Assembly (NCBI GenBank): GCA_028679275.1
Contig: JAJRBV010000071.1
Span: 1-20,463, forward strand
Direction: 5' to 3'
DNA from: Methanoregulaceae archaeon
Lineage (GTDB): Archaea > Halobacteriota > Methanomicrobia > Methanomicrobiales > Methanospirillaceae
DNA length: 20,463 bases
Under the pieces are notes generated by a model. The model was not told the DNA's origin. It did no database searches and was given only the letters and a program-made list of their open reading frames with translations. A program made the position numbers and the translations under genes. Of the stretch, positions 12,357 to 19,986 are shown piece after piece (the first letter of the stretch is position 1; each line of letters begins with the position of its first letter).

Positions 12357-12710
12357 TCATCCCTGCCGGGCGGCGATTACCCGCGATAATCCCAGTGCTA
12401 TGCCGAGCACGAGCAGGGTTCCGATGATAACGGCAGCGGCCTCACCGAATTTGGAAAGCCCTTCAATGCTGTAATCAGGGAAAGGAGACGCGAACGAGAA
12501 CTCGTTGCTGGTGATTGCCGTAACCTCCTCCTCAGCTGATCCTGCTGCATCTTCGTTGAGGTCAGATCCCTGTATCTCTTTTGCACCAAAGATGCCGAAA
12601 AAGGCGCTTTCGAGTCCGTCTGGATTGCTTGATGCAATAAACGGGGCCATAGCTGCGATAACGAGTGCAACTGCCAGCCCTGCAAAGATGAATGTCTTTT
12701 TATCCATCAT
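12357..12710 (-). CDS. cbiN: PDGLE-domain protein, CbiN-like small subunit
   Basis: Auxiliary membrane subunit of the Cbi/Nik ECF importer. CbiN-type proteins help load metal into CbiM. The 117 residues have two membrane helices (about 7-26 and 90-111) and, right after the first, the diagnostic PDGLE motif (30-34) in [13 protein letters not shown]. Between them lies a hydrophilic, acidic extracytoplasmic loop of about 50 residues ([13 protein letters not shown] and after). ATG 12710 overlaps the cbiM stop by 4 nt, so the two are translationally coupled, which matches their direct contact in the complex. The PDGLE domain occurs in both cobalt and nickel versions and does not tell which metal is carried. 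Confidence 0.88.
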   Translation of the reverse strand: MMDKKTFIFAGLAVALVIAAMAPFIASSNPDGLESAFFGIFGAKEIQGSDLNEDAAGSAEEEVTAITSNEFSFASPFPDYSIEGLSKFGEAAAVIIGTLLVLGIALGLSRVIAARQG

Positions 12711-13345
12711 GTCGGCACCCCAGTTGAATCCGCCATGATGTCAGGCCGGGCGGTAGCGATGAGGTAGATTGCAAATGCCGTGATACCACCTTCGATGATC
12801 CCTATCACGGCGTGGTACAGGCCCATGGAAAAGAGTCCGAGCCCGAGAGGGAAGGTCCCTGCCATTGCCATCTCCACGGCACATGCCAGGGCTGCGATGA
12901 AGAGGGAGAGCCATCCTGCAATGAATGCCGGTGCGTACGGGGACTTGAAGATCGGGTAGAAGCCGCGGTAGCTGTAATAGCCGAAAAAACCCCCGATAAC
13001 CCCCATGTTGATGATATTTGCGCCCATCACTGTCAGGCCGCCATCACCAAACAGCACCCCCTGCACGATAAGCACGAGCGTGAGGATAAAGACCGCCGCA
13101 AAGGGGGATCCGAGCACAATGGCAGCCAGAGCGGCGCCCATCATATGCCCGCTGGTTCCCCAGGGAATAGGGATGTTCACAGCCTGAATAGCGAAGATGC
13201 CGGCAGCGAGGATCGCAACAAGCGGTATCTTCTCATCCGACAGTTCCTTTCTTGCCCACCGGAGCGATAGGGCGATGAAGATCAGGGCGATGATCCAGTA
13301 TACTGCTGCCTGGGGCAGGGGGATAAATGCATCGGGAATGTGCAT
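12707..13345 (-). CDS. cbiM: Cobalt/nickel ECF transporter S component (CbiM)
   Basis: Substrate-binding membrane subunit that selects Co2+ or Ni2+. The protein starts MHIPD: in this family the N-terminal amine and His2 help coordinate the metal, so ATG 13345 is fixed. The 212 residues have about six or seven membrane segments and the conserved block [20 protein letters not shown] (62-81), whose histidine is another predicted metal ligand. [20 protein letters not shown] (96-115) is also typical. It is the first gene of cbiMNOQ. GGTG lies 6 nt upstream as a Shine-Dalgarno, and a palindrome sits in the promoter. Nickel (for F430 and hydrogenases) and cobalt (for corrinoids) are both plausible cargo in a methanogen. 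Confidence 0.93.
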   Translation of the reverse strand: MHIPDAFIPLPQAAVYWIIALIFIALSLRWARKELSDEKIPLVAILAAGIFAIQAVNIPIPWGTSGHMMGAALAAIVLGSPFAAVFILTLVLIVQGVLFGDGGLTVMGANIINMGVIGGFFGYYSYRGFYPIFKSPYAPAFIAGWLSLFIAALACAVEMAMAGTFPLGLGLFSMGLYHAVIGIIEGGITAFAIYLIATARPDIMADSTGVPT

Positions 13346-13377
13346 GCGTTCACCTGTTCATAACAAATTAAACATTC

Positions 13378-13399
13378 GTATGAATTCATACATAAAAAA
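13378..13399 (-). promoter_or_regulatory. cbiM promoter with GTATGAATTCATAC palindrome
   Basis: A perfect 14-bp palindrome (13378-13391) lies directly downstream of a minus-strand TATA-like TTTTTTATGT (about 13390-13399), close to where transcription would start. Its half-sites GTATGA and TCATAC equal the E. coli NikR half-sites, but here they are 2 nt apart instead of 16. An operator for a metal-responsive repressor is a reasonable inference; which regulator is unknown. Confidence 0.5.
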
Positions 13400-13404
13400 G
13401 ATTA

Positions 13405-14568
13405 TTATTTGATAAAATGGCGTACTCCCGATCGCAGAAGTATTCCCAAAACCGGATATATTTTTGGATTTTTTACAATACGCCTCAATAAAACACCCGG
13501 CCTGTCCATGTCACCGTACTTCAGGATATCTGCTTTGAGGGCCGGGTCGTTCAGTACGGTTATCAGCCGGTCAACCTCTTCGAATGTCAGGTTCTGGCGA
13601 ATCCCAAAAAGACGGAACCCCGTCGCGAGTTCCTTCCCGATATCGGCTTTCCAGCGCTTCTCATACCTGCCGAGCAGCTCGTCCCCGGTTATACCGGAAC
13701 TGCAGGCCTCATAGGCGGTCTCTGCTGCATGGTGTGCCGATCTCACCCCCGTGTACACGCCCCCGCCTGAAGTGGGCTTGGGAAAGCCTGCAGCATCACC
13801 AATGAAGAGAGTCCTGTGGCCGTAGGTCCGGCTCATCACCCCGATCGGGATTGTCCCGGTCACAAGGTGACAGCAGCTTCCCCCCCCATGTTCCTCCATG
13901 AACCGTGAGAACCGGAAAAAGACATCTTCTCTCCCGGCAAGACCGATCCGCGCCCTGCCGTTACCCGAAGGGATGATCCAGCCGAAGAAATCGGGTGATG
14001 CGTCAGGGTAGATCTCGACATGATTCCCTGCCATAGGTTTTGGTATCTCCGCCTGGATACCTGCGAGAAAGACCTGGGGTCTTGGCATGCCGAGATCCCG
14101 TGCGACCCTGCTCCGCGGCCCGTCTGCGGCAATCAGGATCCGGAACGGGATCTCCCCGCGCCCTGATATCCCTCTCGTGATCACCATCGACCCGGATCGT
14201 TTCGAGAATGCAGTCTTTACCCTGATTTCGGCTCCCGCCTGGGCCGCTTTTATGACCATCTCCCGGTCAAGGAGCCCCCTGTCGACCACATACGCCTTCG
14301 TATTTCCTGCATCAAAGGAGAGCTCGGATCCACGGGAAGTCACGATCCTTGCCCCGGAAACCTCGTGAAGAACCGGCTTCTCCGTTACCTCACATGCCTC
14401 GTAAGCGCGTAAAGAGAGGAGCCCTGCACACTGAACAGGATAACCGATCGCCGCATGCTCCTCGATCAGGCAGGTCGAGAGCCCGAGCTCCGCACAACGG
14501 CGGGCACAGGTGCTTCCGGCCGGGCCGGCTCCGACCACCACTACATCATACGGACTTCTGCGGGTCAC
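13405..14568 (-). CDS. Geranylgeranyl-reductase-family FAD oxidoreductase
   Basis: A flavoprotein of the geranylgeranyl/digeranylgeranyl reductase family. The best-known archaeal members saturate the isoprenoid chains of membrane lipids. In 387 residues there is an N-terminal Rossmann motif GAGPAGS (13-19), then YPVQCAGLLS (43-52) with conserved C47, ADGPRSRVA (148-156), a substrate-domain segment DFFGWIIP (193-200) and the FAD motif GDAAGFPKPTSGGG (257-270). All parts are complete. GTG 14568 has AGGAAGGT about 6 nt upstream and places the Rossmann fold at the usual distance from the N-terminus. Archaeal genomes often hold several paralogues, so lipid saturation here is a family-level inference. 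It lies 59 nt upstream of cbiM in the same direction, but the cbi promoter in the gap argues for separate units. Confidence 0.9.
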   Translation of the reverse strand: MTRRSPYDVVVVGAGPAGSTCARRCAELGLSTCLIEEHAAIGYPVQCAGLLSLRAYEACEVTEKPVLHEVSGARIVTSRGSELSFDAGNTKAYVVDRGLLDREMVIKAAQAGAEIRVKTAFSKRSGSMVITRGISGRGEIPFRILIAADGPRSRVARDLGMPRPQVFLAGIQAEIPKPMAGNHVEIYPDASPDFFGWIIPSGNGRARIGLAGREDVFFRFSRFMEEHGGGSCCHLVTGTIPIGVMSRTYGHRTLFIGDAAGFPKPTSGGGVYTGVRSAHHAAETAYEACSSGITGDELLGRYEKRWKADIGKELATGFRLFGIRQNLTFEEVDRLITVLNDPALKADILKYGDMDRPGVLLRRIVKNPKIYPVLGILLRSGVRHFIK

Positions 14569-14855
14569 ACGTACCTTCCTGGTTCTCCTGTATCGGCATC
14601 AATATGACAGATCCGGACCTTGCAGATCCTGATCCTGATTTGCACTTCCTGCACCATCGCAGCGAACAGGATGCAGTGTCAGAAAGAGCCCCCGGCCTAT
14701 TAAGTATAGGTGAAAGATATCGGTGAAAGATTTTTCCCGATCACGTCCAGAAATCAGAATACTGATGGGTACTGCACCAGGCAGTCATTGTCCCTGGCCG
14801 TTACGATCCCCATTGACCATCTATTTGATGGTTCCCGATAAAACAGGAAGGAGTT
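14569..14855. other. Intergenic region between divergent GGR and pth2
   Basis: 287 nt without a convincing gene. A 40-codon frame (14604-14726) beginning with an Asp/Pro-rich repeat, MTDPDLADPDPD, is possible but has no clear Shine-Dalgarno. GGTGAAAGAT occurs twice, 13 nt apart (14709-14718 and 14722-14731). A small hairpin (ACCATC, 5-nt loop, GATGGT at 14816-14832) lies about 25 nt before pth2. None of these has an assigned role. Confidence 0.4.
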
Positions 14856-15218
14856 ATGGAGAAGGATCCTGTATTTGAGTGGAAGCAGTGCCTCGTGGTG
14901 CGTTCAGACCTCAGGATGAGCTGCGGAAAGATGTGTGCCCAGGCTGCACATGCAGCGATTCTTGCATATGAGCGGTCAGACGCGGCAACCCGCCGGAGAT
15001 GGTTTACCGAGGGGCAGAAGAAGGTCGTCCTCAGGGTGGCGGGCGAACGGGCCCTCTTCGAAATAAAGACTATCGCGGAATCTGCCGGGATATCTGCCGC
15101 CCTTGTCCAGGACGCCGGGATGACCGAGGTTCCGCCCGGGACCATCACCGCGCTTGGTCTCGGGCCGGCAAAGTCGGGAGACCTTGATAAAATCACCGGG
15201 GACCTGTCGCTTCTATGA
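14856..15218 (+). CDS. pth2: Peptidyl-tRNA hydrolase, Pth2 type
   Basis: Releases tRNA from peptidyl-tRNAs that drop off the ribosome; cytoplasmic. The 120 residues form a single Pth2 domain: KQCLVVRSDLRMSCGKMCAQAAHAA (10-34, with the conserved basic and Asp residues and AQAAHAA), KKVVLRV (55-61), LVQDAGMTEVPPGTITALGLGPA (about 84-106) and a C-terminal DLDKITGDL. This family is the archaeal/eukaryotic type, unrelated to bacterial Pth. ATG 14856 has a strong Shine-Dalgarno AGGAAGGAG close upstream. The last four bases (ATGA) are shared with truD, coupling the two genes, a pairing known in other euryarchaea. Confidence 0.96.
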   Translation: MEKDPVFEWKQCLVVRSDLRMSCGKMCAQAAHAAILAYERSDAATRRRWFTEGQKKVVLRVAGERALFEIKTIAESAGISAALVQDAGMTEVPPGTITALGLGPAKSGDLDKITGDLSLL

Positions 15219-16477
15219 GAGAGAGCCTGTACCCGCTTGAGCAGATGCTCGGAATGCGATACTATGGGAGCAACACCCCGGGGATCGGAGGAAAGCTCCG
15301 GACTTCCGCCGAAGATTTCATTGTCGAAGAGATCCCCTGCAGTGTCGGCACCGGGGGCCCGTTCCTCATCTGCCGGCTGACCAAAAAGGACTGGGACCAG
15401 CAGCGGGCCTTAAAGGAGATCGCGAAGCGGCTCGGCATTTCCTATAAGCGGATCGGTTTTGGGGGAACGAAGGACAAGCATGCCATCACCTCCCAGCTCA
15501 TCTCCCTGCAGGGAATTACTCCCGAAGAGATACGGGAGGTCCAGATCCGGGATATCAGCATCGAGGCGGTAGGGAGATCCTCATCCCCCCTGACCCTCGG
15601 TTCCCATTCGGCAAACCGGTTCACCATTACCATCCGGGAAGCTCATGCGGATCCCGAGATCATCTCGGCAGTGACCGGGGTATGCCGCACCGGTGTCCCG
15701 AATTACTACGGCATCCAGAGGTTCGGAGTGATTCGCCCGGTCAGCCATACCACAGGAGCATATATCCTGAAAGGGGACTACGAAGGTGCAGTCTGCCATT
15801 ATATCGGCGCTGCATTCCCCGGTGAACCTGAAAGGGTGCAGGAGGCGCGCACCTCGTTCCTTGAACACCGGGATCCGCTCCGGTCGATCAGGGAATTTCC
15901 CCTGCCGCTCAATTACGAACGGTCCATGCTCCATCATCTCGCAACCCACCCGGGTGATTACCGGGGTGCACTCCGGGTCCTGCCGCCAAAGCTCCTCTCC
16001 ATGCTGGTGAGTGCCTACCAGTCCCTGCTTTTCAACCGGGCTCTCTCCCTCAGAATTGCCGACGGGGGAGATCTCACCGGGCCGCTTCCCGGTGACCGCC
16101 TCCTTTTTGCCAGCGGGAAAGAGGACCGGGTTTCCCAGCAAACCGAAGGCAGTGCAAGGATCCAGATAATGAGAGGCCGGTGCCGGATCGCCATCAGGGT
16201 TCCGGGATGCCGGGACGAAGCCCCGGCCTGTGCAGACAACCGGACCATGGAACTGCTCCTTTCCGAAGATGGAATAAAAAGCGGGGATTTCTGTGCTGCC
16301 TCAGACCTGGTGCAGGCCCGTTTTGACGGTGCCTCCCGCCCCATTGCCCTGTCAGCCGAAGTAGTACCGGAAGTAACCGGGGATCGTGCCAGACTCTCTT
16401 TTTCCCTTGAGCCGGGTCAGTATGCCACAACAGTCTGCCGAGAATATATGAAAGCAGACCCCCTGATGATGATCTGA
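15215..16477 (+). CDS. truD: tRNA pseudouridine synthase D (TruD)
   Basis: Converts uridine 13 of tRNAs to pseudouridine. The 420-residue archaeal form contains the N-terminal SAEDFIVEEIP (31-41), the catalytic block GFGGTKDKHAITSQ (81-94) with the nucleophile D87, NYYGIQRFG (near 169-177, ring-stacking and RNA-binding segment), the TRUD insertion domain and a C-terminal return to the catalytic fold (LRADxG-type strand replaced by FSLEPGQYATTVCREY). The length matches archaeal TruD. ATG 15215 overlaps the pth2 stop by 4 nt. The gene ends 65 nt from the convergent sppA stop. Confidence 0.95.
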   Translation: MRESLYPLEQMLGMRYYGSNTPGIGGKLRTSAEDFIVEEIPCSVGTGGPFLICRLTKKDWDQQRALKEIAKRLGISYKRIGFGGTKDKHAITSQLISLQGITPEEIREVQIRDISIEAVGRSSSPLTLGSHSANRFTITIREAHADPEIISAVTGVCRTGVPNYYGIQRFGVIRPVSHTTGAYILKGDYEGAVCHYIGAAFPGEPERVQEARTSFLEHRDPLRSIREFPLPLNYERSMLHHLATHPGDYRGALRVLPPKLLSMLVSAYQSLLFNRALSLRIADGGDLTGPLPGDRLLFASGKEDRVSQQTEGSARIQIMRGRCRIAIRVPGCRDEAPACADNRTMELLLSEDGIKSGDFCAASDLVQARFDGASRPIALSAEVVPEVTGDRARLSFSLEPGQYATTVCREYMKADPLMMI

Positions 16478-16542
16478 TCCAGGCCAGGTACAGAACGGGA
16501 TCCCCGGATCTTTCCCGACCGTGATTTATTTGTTCTTCGCTC

Positions 16543-17310
16543 TCATGACAGTTCCCGTGCACCGTCAATCGCATCAAAGAGGTTGCCTATTTCGTCGACG
16601 AGTCCCATACCGATCGCTTCCTCACCTCTCACAACCCGGGCATCCTCCACGCTGCTCCGTTCGATTGCCCGCTCCGATGTCACGTCCCTAATGAACCGTT
16701 CGTAACTTGCATTGACCAGATGTCCGGCATAGCTCCGCTCCTCGTCGGTGAGTGGCCGGTATTCGGAACCCATGTCCTTCAGGCTCCCCGATTTGATTAC
16801 CTCAACACTCAGGTTCTCCTGCTCCATCCAGCCTGATATATCGAAGAATGTCCACGCCGTCCCGATCCCCCCGGTCAGGGTATCAGGGTCTGCATAGATG
16901 CGATCGGCATAAGCGCTGATGTAGTAGGCTGACGAAGTTGCGATCTCCCCCATCGAGACCACCACGGGTTTCTTTTCCCGGGCATATCTGACATCGGCAG
17001 CAATCTCCTGGGCTGCAGCAGGGGTTCCACCCGGGCTGTTAATTCGGAGGACGATGGCTTCAACGATAGGATCATCCGCCGCATCCCGGATCAGCCTCCC
17101 GGCATATTCGCTCCCGGTATAGCCATCCCCGTAATAATTGCCTGTTACGATCACCCCCTCGATCCTGATGACTGCAATCCCCATCTCCCGGGGATACCCG
17201 GACATGAAATATATCGCAGCAGCGATGGCAATTACACCGAGTACCAGCCCGGCAATTATCAGAATCTCTTTTTTGTGCCGGGAATGATCGGGGTCCGGTT
17301 CATGAAACAT
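16543..17310 (-). CDS. sppA: Signal peptide peptidase SppA (S49 family)
   Basis: Membrane-anchored serine protease that degrades leftover signal peptides. The 255 residues have a short basic cytoplasmic N-terminus, one membrane anchor (about 15-37) and one S49 protease domain outside: RINSPGGTPAA (89-99), GEIATSSAYYISAYAD (121-136) with the predicted nucleophile S126, TGGIGT (146-151), and KSGSLKDMGS (173-182), where K178 is the likely general base. The Ser-Lys spacing of 52 residues is that expected for archaeal/short SppA. ATG 17310 lies within the end of the upstream reductase gene (11-nt overlap), so the two are co-translated. It is convergent with truD. Confidence 0.93.
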   Translation of the reverse strand: MFHEPDPDHSRHKKEILIIAGLVLGVIAIAAAIYFMSGYPREMGIAVIRIEGVIVTGNYYGDGYTGSEYAGRLIRDAADDPIVEAIVLRINSPGGTPAAAQEIAADVRYAREKKPVVVSMGEIATSSAYYISAYADRIYADPDTLTGGIGTAWTFFDISGWMEQENLSVEVIKSGSLKDMGSEYRPLTDEERSYAGHLVNASYERFIRDVTSERAIERSSVEDARVVRGEEAIGMGLVDEIGNLFDAIDGARELS

Positions 17311-18004
17311 CCTTCCCGCCCCCGGACGGGTAGATTACATCGTATTCGGTTACAAGATTGCTTCCACACAGGTAGTGGTTCTTTAACACGAGCCGGATCA
17401 TCTCTTCCTCAGTTTCGATATGCATCCCTCCCACAAGGGACGGGGTGTCCGCGCCCCCTACGATGAAAGGCAGGTGGATGAGACGAATTTCGTCCACAAG
17501 CCGGTGATGGAGCATGTGCCAGTTCAGGGTCGGTCCGCCCTCGATCATGAGTTTTTTTACCCCGTGCCCGGTCCTGAGAATCTCCATGAGGGTAGGAAGG
17601 TGGACATGATCCGTGCCCGCACAGACGATCTCTGCTCCCCGTTCCCTGAGTTCATTCACCCGATCGGCCGGCGCACGCTCGGAGACTGCAATGATAGTCG
17701 GTGCCACGGGTGAGAGAACATTCGCATCAGGAGGGATGTCTGCCATGCTTGAGGGTATGACCCGGATCGGGCTTTTCCCCTTCACCAGCCGCACGGTGAG
17801 GAAGGAATTGTCGATCCTGATTGTATTTGCTCCCACCATGATCGCATCACAGGACGCCCTGGTCCTGTGAAGGAGTATCTCGGTCGCAGGATCCATATAC
17901 TTCATCAGGATCTTGCTTGAACTCCCCTTCTTGAGCGTCAGCTTCCCGTCCGCTGTAATTTCTGACATCATCAGCACGTGGGGGCGACTGGGTGATTCCG
18001 GCAC
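17300..18004 (-). CDS. arfC: 2,5-diamino-6-ribosylaminopyrimidinone 5'-phosphate reductase (RibD C-terminal family)
   Basis: Predicted to reduce the ribosyl group of the GTP-derived pyrimidine intermediate with NADPH, an early step to riboflavin and, in methanogens, to coenzyme F420. The 234 residues show the RibD C-terminal/DHFR-like fold: RPHVLMMSEITADGKLTL (7-24), CDAIMVGANTIRIDNSFLTVR (52-72), an NADPH-binding central part and KKLMIEGGPTLNW (about 154-166), then DEIRLIHLPFIVGG. There is no deaminase domain, as in archaeal and fungal enzymes. Start GTG 18004 has GAAGGA 7 nt upstream and fits the family N-terminus. A TATA-like TTCTATAACC lies at 18040-18049. It overlaps sppA by 11 nt, with no obvious functional link. 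Confidence 0.88.
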   Translation of the reverse strand: MPESPSRPHVLMMSEITADGKLTLKKGSSSKILMKYMDPATEILLHRTRASCDAIMVGANTIRIDNSFLTVRLVKGKSPIRVIPSSMADIPPDANVLSPVAPTIIAVSERAPADRVNELRERGAEIVCAGTDHVHLPTLMEILRTGHGVKKLMIEGGPTLNWHMLHHRLVDEIRLIHLPFIVGGADTPSLVGGMHIETEEEMIRLVLKNHYLCGSNLVTEYDVIYPSGGGKDVS

Positions 18005-18039
18005 AGGTATTCCTTCGCAGGAGAATCTACACCCTGATC

Positions 18040-18100
18040 GGTTATAGAAGTTCGCCCGACCGGAGTATCCTGCCGTTTTTGAGCTTCAGCAAGTATTATC
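18040..18100. promoter_or_regulatory. Divergent promoters of the reductase and the phosphatidyltransferase
   Basis: On the minus strand, TTCTATAACC (18040-18049) would start transcription near 18018 for the reductase. On the plus strand, AGTATTATC (18092-18100) would start near 18122, only a few nt before ATG 18126, so the transferase mRNA is probably leaderless. Both boxes are imperfect matches. Confidence 0.4.
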
Positions 18101-18125
18101 CTTTCCCGTGCTGCTTAATTAATCC

Positions 18126-18758
18126 ATGAACATAACCGCACTCCGGCCCCGGCTCGTCCGGTATATTGAGCCGATTGCAACGGTATTCTGCAGGGCCGGC
18201 ATCACGCCAAACCAGGTCTCCCTCCTCTCTCTCCTTGCAGGGGTGCTGTGTGCGGTATTCTATGTGTACCAGATGTTTATCCTCGGGAGTCTCTTCCTCT
18301 TCGTATCTGCAGTCCTCGACCTTGTCGATGGCAGCGTTGCCCGGCAGACCGAGAAAGAGACCCGGTTCGGGGCAGTCTTTGACTGGATCGCTGACAAATA
18401 CGTGGACGCCCTTGTCATTCTCGGGGTCGGCCTTTCCGGGATCGCCATCCTCTCCCGCTTCCCGGGTTTTCCCCCGGTCAGCGACTTTGCTATCGTTGCC
18501 ATTGCAATTATCGGCTCCCTGATGAACACTTTCATCAAGCCGGTGGTGTATGCAGAAACAGGATACAAGGATCGCATCGGGGGAAAAATTGAGGATCCGC
18601 TTGAAGGGATAGGTTTTTTCGGGAGACCGGAGACGATCCTCGTGCTCCTCATCGGGGGGGTCACCGGCTTTATCTGGGTATCGGTAATTCTCATCGCCGT
18701 TGGAACAAACCTCTCGGCATTGCAGCGGATCATCTATCTCTATGGAAGGCTCTCCTGA
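18126..18758 (+). CDS. CDP-alcohol phosphatidyltransferase (archaetidyl head-group transferase)
   Basis: Integral membrane enzyme that moves a CDP-activated lipid (in archaea CDP-archaeol) onto a polar alcohol to build a phospholipid head group. The 210 residues contain the complete family signature D65-x2-D68-G69-x2-A72-R73-x8-G82-x3-D86-x3-D90, which binds the metal ions and CDP. About five or six membrane segments surround it (33-48, 50-66, 91-110, 120-140, 170-195). GITPNQVSLLSLLAG (25-39) is the usual N-terminal motif. The alcohol is not certain; archaetidylinositol phosphate synthase is the closest guess because of size and motif context. Its 3' end overlaps artA by 29 nt in convergent orientation. 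Confidence 0.9.
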   Translation: MNITALRPRLVRYIEPIATVFCRAGITPNQVSLLSLLAGVLCAVFYVYQMFILGSLFLFVSAVLDLVDGSVARQTEKETRFGAVFDWIADKYVDALVILGVGLSGIAILSRFPGFPPVSDFAIVAIAIIGSLMNTFIKPVVYAETGYKDRIGGKIEDPLEGIGFFGRPETILVLLIGGVTGFIWVSVILIAVGTNLSALQRIIYLYGRLS

Positions 18759-19536
18759 TTTCCTCTGAATACAGCTGGTAAAGCCCTGCCGCAAGGTCTG
18801 CAAGCCCGGGGATGATCCGGAAGAGTCCGTATGCGATGGCGACGAGCAGTACGAGGGCAAGCAGTTCTGCCATTACGTTATGAGCCCAGAAGAAACTTTC
18901 GTACCCGAACTCCCCGTTTCCTGCAATGCCGGACAGATAAGGGAACCACTGCTCTGTATACGCGATGATCACAGCAGTGTTCCTGAAGATATTCAGGATA
19001 TAGATGGTCGGAACTACCAGCAGAAACGAGAGTATTTTCTGACGTGTCGTGGTCGGCACCGCAAAAGCAACACCGAGCATGATTGCTATAGCCTGGATTC
19101 CTGTGCATGCAAGGATGATCTCCACACGGAAACCGTTTCGTATCACCATGTTCCAGGCATACAGATCGGTTTCAAAACCCAGCGTCCTGACCATCCAGAG
19201 CGTCTGCCCGACCACCACCGAAATCAGCCAGTCTCCGAGCGGGGTATAGGCAAACGGGGCATAGATGAGGAACGCCACGGCTGCAGCCCTCGACAACTGC
19301 TCTACTCTCGGGTCATCTGCAAGGAGGTATTTTGCGGTGATATACAGGAACGGGACTGCCAGTACAGCAAGGGTGGGGTACAGGAAATTGTTAATCGAGA
19401 GGTAATAGGGAACCTCTGCAAAGAGAAAGAGGACAATGGCCGTCCATCCGAGGATTGCGAAATATCTTCGTGCCCTTGTGGGGAGCAGGAATGCAAGGAA
19501 AAATATGCAGGATGCCAGCACGAAGATTTCTTTCAT
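18730..19536 (-). CDS. artA: Archaeosortase A
   Basis: Polytopic membrane transpeptidase of the exosortase/archaeosortase family. ArtA recognises the C-terminal PGF-CTERM tripartite signal of surface proteins and mediates its removal with lipid attachment. The 268-residue form has about eight membrane segments and the three family active-site positions: C144 in ACTGIQA (143-149), R185 in NIFRN (182-186) and H219 in WAHN (217-220). I prefer ATG 19536 because MKEIFVLASCIFFLAF begins the first membrane helix. An in-frame GTG at 19590 would add 18 residues; neither start has a good Shine-Dalgarno. No PGF-CTERM target is encoded in this window; targets are usually scattered. The neighbouring phospholipid enzyme suits a lipid-anchoring role but is not proof. 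Confidence 0.92.
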   Translation of the reverse strand: MKEIFVLASCIFFLAFLLPTRARRYFAILGWTAIVLFLFAEVPYYLSINNFLYPTLAVLAVPFLYITAKYLLADDPRVEQLSRAAAVAFLIYAPFAYTPLGDWLISVVVGQTLWMVRTLGFETDLYAWNMVIRNGFRVEIILACTGIQAIAIMLGVAFAVPTTTRQKILSFLLVVPTIYILNIFRNTAVIIAYTEQWFPYLSGIAGNGEFGYESFFWAHNVMAELLALVLLVAIAYGLFRIIPGLADLAAGLYQLYSEEIRRAFHRDR

Positions 19537-19620
19537 TCCTATAACAATCGTCGCAGGATGAAAAAAAGGGTTCCGATGGGGCACATTCACCCGTTACCGG
19601 CCTGAACGACGTTATCCAAG

Positions 19621-19628
19621 CCTTAATC
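19621..19628 (+). promoter_or_regulatory. TATA-like box of tfs
   Basis: CCTTAATC lies about 27-34 nt before the ATG at 19655, the spacing expected for a leaderless or very short leader. No Shine-Dalgarno is seen before the ATG. Weak match to the consensus. Confidence 0.35.
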
Positions 19629-19654
19629 ATGAATGTGCACCCATTATTGAACCA

Positions 19655-19966
19655 ATGTTCTGTCCCGAGTGCAAGAGCCTGATGATATCCTCGGCAGGCC
19701 AGCTCAAATGCCGTAAATGCGGGTACATCAGGAAAATCACTGAAGGAGACCAGATGCAAAAGACGAGGAAGCGGAGTGAAAAGGAGATCGTAATCGTGGA
19801 AGAGGAGGGTCAGATCCCCACCCTCCCTACCATCGCGATCCGGTGCCCGAAATGTGAGAACAACCTCGCATTCTGGTGGCTCCGGCAGCTCCGCGCCGCT
19901 GATGAGAGCGAGGTCAGGTTCTTCCGATGTACGGTATGCAGCCATACCTGGCGCCAGTATGACTGA
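19655..19966 (+). CDS. tfs: Transcription factor S (TFS, RPB9/TFIIS-like)
   Basis: Archaeal transcript-cleavage factor that enters the RNA polymerase funnel, rescues backtracked complexes and raises fidelity. The 103 residues have an N-terminal zinc ribbon (C3, C6, C19, C22), a charged linker (about 30-55) and a C-terminal TFIIS-type zinc ribbon (C64, C67, C92, C95). The catalytic acidic pair D83-E84 is present in RAADESEVRFFRC, so cleavage activity should be intact and this is not a catalytically dead paralogue. The end HTWRQYD is typical. It is a single-gene unit, divergent from artA, with its own TATA-like box and a T8 tract after the stop. Confidence 0.96.
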   Translation: MFCPECKSLMISSAGQLKCRKCGYIRKITEGDQMQKTRKRSEKEIVIVEEEGQIPTLPTIAIRCPKCENNLAFWWLRQLRAADESEVRFFRCTVCSHTWRQYD

Positions 19967-19978
19967 TTTATAATCATA

Positions 19979-19986
19979 TTTTTTTT
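19979..19986 (+). terminator. T8 tract terminating tfs
   Basis: Eight consecutive T residues begin 13 nt after the tfs stop and are followed by AAAAA. Archaeal polymerases terminate efficiently on such U-tracts without a strong hairpin. Confidence 0.6.

Noticed and set aside
13378..13391. Canonical NikR operator
   Set aside because: Half-sites match E. coli NikR, but the spacer is 2 nt instead of 16 and no second pair at the right distance was found; kept only as an unassigned palindrome.
18096..18860. 254-codon open frame antisense to the phosphatidyltransferase
   Set aside because: Complement of a gene with an intact CDP-alcohol motif; the product is charged low-complexity sequence without a domain.
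18880..19605. 241-codon open frame antisense to artA
   Set aside because: It lies fully opposite a clear membrane protein gene. Its product is rich in Cys, His and Arg with no family features, a typical shadow of the codon bias on the other strand.
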